Part shown: positions 59,377 to 64,000 of the stretch, piece by piece
How the letters are laid out: the number at the start of each line of letters is the position of its first letter
How positions within the stretch are numbered: the first letter of the stretch is position 1
DNA from: Harmonia axyridis
Taxonomy: Eukaryota; Arthropoda; Insecta; Coleoptera; Coccinellidae
NCBI RefSeq assembly: GCF_914767665.1
Contig: NC_059503.1
Span: 1,674,001 to 1,738,000 of the forward strand
Length of the DNA stretch: 64,000 nt
Reading direction: 5' to 3'
Translations under genes and position numbers: made by a program
Notes under the pieces: generated by a model
What the model was told of the DNA's origin: nothing
The model's input: the letters and a program-made list of their open reading frames with translations, nothing else
Database searches by the model: none

Positions 59377-60172
59377 TAAGGATTCACGTCTTGGCTTGAT
59401 TTTCAAGCTACTTGGCTTGAGCTAGACTTGATTTAAAGTCAAGCTACTTGATTTTCAGCAGTTTTATTGTGTAGTGCCATATTAATGAAAAAAGGATGAA
59501 ATGAGAAGGAAGCTTGCCAAAAACACTTTTGTTTATCAAACTTTATGTATAGAAGAACCGAAAAAATCTACTTTTTTGAAATAGACACAAAAATTAAATC
59601 ACTATAAATCATAACTAAATAAAAAAGAAATAAAGTTTCTTAATATTGAAAAACTCCTAGGCTTTATTTGATTTCATGATTACCATCCAGGATCTAAGAC
59701 ACATGAGGCATCTTATAGATTTTTCGTCTAACATATTGCGGGTTTTTGTAACTCTAAGAGCAGCTCTAGAAAATTGTCTTTCAACAGGAGCTGAAGATGC
59801 TGACATTGATAAAATATTTTTTGCCATTGTGGTCAAGTTTGGAAAGATATTTCTGAAACTATCAAAATCTACCAATATATTTCATAGGAATGTGAGAAAA
59901 CTACTAATAAAGTCACACTGGCCAATACTTCAGTCTCTCGGCACTCGAGTAATCCCCTTATTTAGTCTAAGCGCACCCGAGATTGCAAAAATATATGCCG
60001 TGCGACGCGTGCATATCAAGCTCAAATAATATCAAGTAGCTTGATATCAAGTCAAGCAATAAATATCTAAAATCAAGTCAAGTCAAGCTCGAGTACGTAA
60101 TTTTCCACGAGCTTGATTTTCAAGTCAGGTAGTTGGTTAAAATATCAAGCTACTTTGCTTGATGAATCCCTA
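59377..60172 (+). mobile_element. hAT-like element, copy H12, near full length
   Basis: 796 bp from TAAGGATTCA to TGAATCCCTA. The flanking 8-mers AGTACTGC (59369-59376) and GTTACTGC (60173-60180) agree at six of eight positions, fitting a decayed hAT target duplication. The minus-strand frame 59657-59875 gives the hAT C-terminal relic: FRNIFPNLTTM, SSAPVERQFSRAA, TKTRNMLDEKSIRC, CLRSWM. It is the best reference copy in the window. Confidence 0.88.
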
Positions 60173-60180
60173 GTTACTGC

Positions 60181-60862
60181 CTAAACTAGTTGGTAAAATG
60201 TTGAATATAAGAAGAGTGAAATTGTATTGAATTAAAAAAATTGTTTGACTTTTGAAAAATAGATTACTTAATATAGAAACTGTTCTCCAATACCACATAT
60301 AAGAAACAATAGACCGACAATACCGCCTAATCAATCGTCGATTTAACAGCTAATGATCTCGAGTAGAAAGTTATCAAACACGACAAACAATAAAGGCCCG
60401 GCTACACGTAGATAAAAATCAATTTCCACTGGACACATACGCGTAAATATTGAATGAGGGAGCTGTAAACACGTTGTTTGTGTTAGATGAATTACCGAAA
60501 CCGTACAACCCACAGAAAACAACGTCCGAGCCCTTATGTAAGGTTCCGTTAAAGGTAACATTCGCGTGTCATGATATACCATTATAACCGAATCAAATAT
60601 TTACCCTCATAATGGTGGTCTTTTACTCGATGTTGATCGAAATCATCGCGAACAGCTTTAATCGAATGCTGAATAACTCATGAACTCATGATTTGTGGTT
60701 GTTTTCTACCTGATATTTTATGTGGGCCTTTGGGGAATAAAGCAATCAGAGAAATCATTTTGATTTTTTTTTAGATATTTTATCTAACTTAATTATACCT
60801 ACATACAAACATTGGGCTGAGGATTATTTGATTTTTATCTTTATCATTATCTCATTTTTTTA
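60181..60862. other. No gene recognised
   Basis: The frame at 60343-60582 (minus) has no motif. Confidence 0.3.
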
Positions 60863-60864
60863 TT

Positions 60865-61530
60865 TAGGGATTCATCAAGCCAAGTAGCTTGACATTTCAA
60901 CCAACTACTTGACTTGAAAATAAAGCTCGTGAAAAATTATATACTTGAGCTTGACTTGACTTGATTTTAGATATTTATTGCTTGATTTGATATCAAGCTA
61001 CTTGATATTACTTGAGTTTGATATGCACGCGTCGTACGGCATATATTTCTGCAATCTCGTGTGCGCTTAGACTTAATAAGGGGATTCCTCGAGTGCCGAG
61101 AGACTGAAGCATTCGCCTGTGTGACTTTATTAGTAGTTTTCTCACATTTCTATGAAATCTATGAGTAGATTTTGGTAGTTTCAGAAATATCTTTCCAAAC
61201 TTGGCCAAGGATTTCTTATGAACGCCAGCATCTTCAGCTCCTGTTGAAAAACAATTTTCCAGAGCTGTGTGTTAGGCGACAGATCTATAAGATGTCTCAT
61301 GTTTCTTAGATCCTGGATGAAAAATAATGAAATCAAACAAAGCCTGTAGGTTTCTCAATATTAAGAAACTTAATTTTTTTATTATTTTTCATTTTGTTAG
61401 GATTTATAGGGATTTAATTATATTTCTATTTCCAAAAAGTTGATAGTTTTGGTTCTTTTATACAATAAATTGAATGAATAAAAGTGTTTTTTGCAAGATT
61501 TCTTCTCATTTCATTAATTAAAAACTACGA
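60865..61530 (-). mobile_element. hAT-like element, copy H13 (inverted, 5'-truncated)
   Basis: The 3' terminus TAGGGATTCATCAAGCC lies at the left (60865) and the body runs rightward in reverse orientation to about 61530, where the 5' terminus is missing. A small internal deletion removes part of the hAT C-terminal region (near 61270). Confidence 0.82.
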
Positions 61531-61534
61531 AATA

Positions 61535-62725
61535 TAAAATAGCAGAATTAGAAAATGATACGATATGAAAATTCCGAGTGAAATGATTCTTTATTTCATC
61601 ATCAAACTTTTCTTCATTATATTCTACAAAATGTTGATTACATAGATTTTCCTTATTATTTCAACGAAAATCGATGAAATTCCGCCAGTGATATCAACTA
61701 TAATTATTATCATAGTATCGAATCTTTTTTTTACTGTTATTTATCTCATTGTTGTATTTTTTTTAGCTTTTTCATTATCAACATATGAACAATAACGTAT
61801 TTATTCGTTCTTTTCATCCTTACAATTTCAAACGAAATTAAGTCTGCTCGTTAAAAACAATCGTTTTCTCGTGAAAACCCCCCTTTAGACCGAACCGTAA
61901 ATTCAGCCATTTGGAATCTCCGAAAAAACCTAGATATTCTCTAATTACATGATAAATTACGGCGATAGCTGTTTTTTGTGGCCCACACGAGCTGCTCAGA
62001 ATGGAACAAAAGTAATTGTTACAATTCCCTAGGCTCTAATAGCGTAATACCGTGTCCAGCGCAAATAATTTAAATTGTTCAACTTCCGTGTAAAAGAGCT
62101 TATTATTTTTTCGTTAATTACACACACACAGGTTCTCTCTCTATGCCTCGGCCAAATGAAATCTGGAAATGGCTACATCGACATGCTTTACGCTAATGAC
62201 GTTAACGACCTGTCAAGAGCTTTTGTACCGCTACTCGCAAATTTTAAGTTTATTGAAACCTTGAGCGTGCCCTAACTGCCATTGTGTTTTTTTTTTCTAT
62301 GCAGAATATTCGACATGTCCAATAAAAGTTTATTGTTCTACTTTCGTTATTGTTTCTTTTTATGTATCATGAAATATCTGAACTCGTTTCCCAATTTTGA
62401 ATGCAGAATTTAGATCACGGGTCCTTAATATTTTTCAAATGGAAAAAAGCCTCTATGCATGAAAATTCTCTCATTAGAAGGGCACAGAGCTTAGAAGAGT
62501 TTTTTAGATAATATTTTCATTTTCTTTTTTGATGAAAAAGCTGAATTTTCGCATATATTAATTTTTTTAATTACCTACCTTATGTCACACAAAATTTTAG
62601 CAAGATCTAGCAAAAAATTTCTGAGATATCTATAATGTGAGTTATTCAAACTATGTAATTTTCCTGATGAATTATGGACTTTGGAATGCCTCTTGTTTCT
62701 TAGGAGCTCCAATTTCCATACCTAG
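61535..62725. other. No gene recognised
   Basis: Very AT-rich. The frame at 62075-62275 (plus) has no recognisable motif. Confidence 0.3.
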
Positions 62726-62726
62726 C

Positions 62727-62766
62727 ATATTTACAGTATCTAGCAGTTGCTAGATACTGTAAATAT
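62727..62766. repeat. Perfect 19-bp inverted repeat with 2-base loop
   Basis: ATATTTACAGTATCTAGCA (62727-62745) is followed by GT and then its exact reverse complement (62748-62766). Imperfect pairing extends outward to about 62713 and 62790 (TTTCCATA against TATGGAAA). Confidence 0.85.
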
Positions 62767-62799
62767 ACTAGATACCTATGGAAATTTCAATCAGGTGCG

Positions 62800-63360
62800 T
62801 CTGGGAGGTTCAAGGGGGAATTTTAAAACAAATTGCTCATACCTCAAATCTTACAATTCTGGGGCGACGTTTCTATGCATAATGAGAAATTTTAAAATAT
62901 TTTTTAATCGAAAAAGAGAGGAGAGGAGAACGTTTTTTCTTTTGAAAAATGCATTAATTTATCGAAATAACGCATCGAAAAATTTGATCTGAAAAAGAGA
63001 GGAGTATGTTTTTTTCATTGAATGGTTTGTCGAAAAAGCGCCTCGAAATTTTTTCATACTGAAGTAGCAAAATTCGTTGAAAACTTTAGCCATAAAATTC
63101 CCAGTTTGAGGCGCACCTGACTAAAATTATTCAAGTATGTTCATAGTAGTAGTGAAAACTCCTAAATTCTAAATAAAAGATATTTGAACTTTTTCAAAAT
63201 ATTCGATCCTAGAACTTATTCTGAGAAACCCTGTATACCTACTTAAAATAATTGAAATAATAGTCTGAAGATATCGGCGTAACTCACCTCAACAGCTCAA
63301 ATTTTTTATGTATGTCACTATTTTTTTAATTTTGCTTTTACTGAACAATTTTAACTCTTA
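62800..63360. other. No gene recognised
   Basis: Contains a short internal repeat of GAAAAAGAGAGGAG-like sequence at about 62908-63005. No coding frame was identified. Confidence 0.3.
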
Positions 63361-63364
63361 TTTT

Positions 63365-63510
63365 TGTAGTGAATTTCACTAATTTCAAAGCAATGTTGAA
63401 GCGCGTATCGTTCTATTTTCAGTAATAGCATAGTTTTTACTTGTTAAATGTCAAAAGATGATTTCTTTCCAGTTAGCGGGCTACTCAAAATGAAACCTGT
63501 TATTATAAAA
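63365..63510 (-). pseudogene. N-terminal relic of an insect mariner-like transposase
   Basis: Minus-strand sequence resembles the starts at 8500-8690 and 26540-26700: an upstream TTTTGAGTAGCCCG segment, then a decayed AACGATACGCG segment where the start codon would be, and EIHYKN. It is more decayed than the other two. Confidence 0.4.
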
Positions 63511-63590
63511 CCTTATATTGAACTATTAAAACCTTATATTTAACTGCCTTTCAACAGACTCCTTTTGAACAAAATCAAGAGAATCAATAT

Positions 63591-63998
63591 TCAATACCAT
63601 CCAAACAGATCGATTACATAGCCAACATCCTCCATTCCAATAACACGAAATTGTCTATGGGTGATGAACCTGCCGGTATCGACGGTCATTCCATAGCTCT
63701 TCCTGATGCCGTAAAACGCCAATTTTCGAGCCAATAAAGACGGAGAGCTCATGAATAAAATGATTGGTGCGGTTATATTCAATCTGCGCGCCATTAAACC
63801 TAAGGATAATCCCTGCAGAACCCATAAACCATGAAATTTCCCATGCTCTTCAAAACATCGAATCGCTTTGGTAATTACAGAGGAGGGATCGATCTTCAAT
63901 AGTACTAATGGGCGCAAACAAAGAAGAAAATTTGAATAACAGCGTTTGCAACTAATACGATATTCGTGATAACAGGCAGTTTTCCTCGACTCGGAGTG
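63591..63998 (-). CDS. Unidentified open reading frame, open to the right edge
   Basis: A stop-free minus-strand frame of at least 136 codons ends at TGA after LFGWY and runs off the window. The part at 63591-63917 contains segments such as GLWVLQGLSLGLMARRLN and RFITHRQFRVIGMEDVG. There are possible hydrophobic stretches but no recognised domain. No ATG is seen near its start (position 63917 is TTG), so an upstream exon or a chance frame are both possible. An adjacent frame shows a hydrophobic stretch (IVLVANAVIQIFFF). I do not assign a function. Confidence 0.3.
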   Translation of the reverse strand, partial: HSESRKTACYHEYRISCKRCYSNFLLCLRPLVLLKIDPSSVITKAIRCFEEHGKFHGLWVLQGLSLGLMARRLNITAPIILFMSSPSLLARKLAFYGIRKSYGMTVDTGRFITHRQFRVIGMEDVGYVIDLFGWY

Positions 63999-64000
63999 TA

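Noticed and set aside
1..64000. CRISPR arrays, rRNA, tRNA or a bacterial-type operon
   Set aside because: No regularly spaced direct repeats of CRISPR type, no recognisable rRNA, and no cloverleaf was noticed by eye. A dedicated tRNA search was not possible.

Overview
The window looks like AT-rich insect DNA. It carries a Bar-class homeobox gene with GT/AG-spliced exons, and at least five families of DNA transposon that are typical of arthropods. Nothing prokaryotic is present: no operons, no ribosome-binding-site-led coding, no CRISPR array. A beetle or another holometabolous insect is plausible, but species and order are inference only.

The one host gene I recognise with confidence is a BarH (B-H1/B-H2 type) homeobox gene on the minus strand. 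A 220-bp exon (44061-44280) encodes most of the homeodomain. A terminal exon (21973-22414) encodes the last homeodomain residues and the whole C-terminal region, ending at a TAA. The 21.6-kb intron between them splits codon 53 of the homeodomain and is full of transposon debris. The exon or exons upstream of 44280 were not found and probably lie beyond 64000. A candidate polyadenylation signal lies about 420 bp past the stop.

Most of the rest is mobile-element sequence. (1) A Tc1/mariner-superfamily element with DD41D spacing (rosa/Visitor-like) is present in about eleven full or partial copies. Nearly all carry one of two internal deletions that remove the region between the N-terminal helix-turn-helix and the first catalytic Asp. 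(2) A hAT element of about 0.8 kb has TAGGGATTCA ends, CAAGTCAAG-rich subterminal repeats and a relic of the hAT C-terminal dimerisation domain. It is present in at least thirteen copies, one with a perfect 8-bp target duplication. (3) A Tc1-like DD34E element is present in three copies. (4) Old mariner-superfamily relics are scattered through the window. (5) A foldback MITE occurs as one whole copy and one half copy. (6) An unclassified repeat of about 0.4 kb carries an internal hairpin and occurs in three to four copies. Several elements are nested or fused, giving chimeric reading frames.

Other items are a THAP-type zinc-finger exon broken by a dinucleotide expansion (48160-48358), a pair of duplicated THAP-like relics (about 53.5 and 55.3 kb), a 61-bp tandem repeat (about 15.8-16.0 kb), a near-perfect hairpin (62.7 kb), and an unidentified reading frame open to the right edge. 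I did not find a clearly new biological system. The most informative signals are the two shared-deletion lineages of the DD41D element, the repeated transposon chimeras, and the transposon-filled BarH intron.
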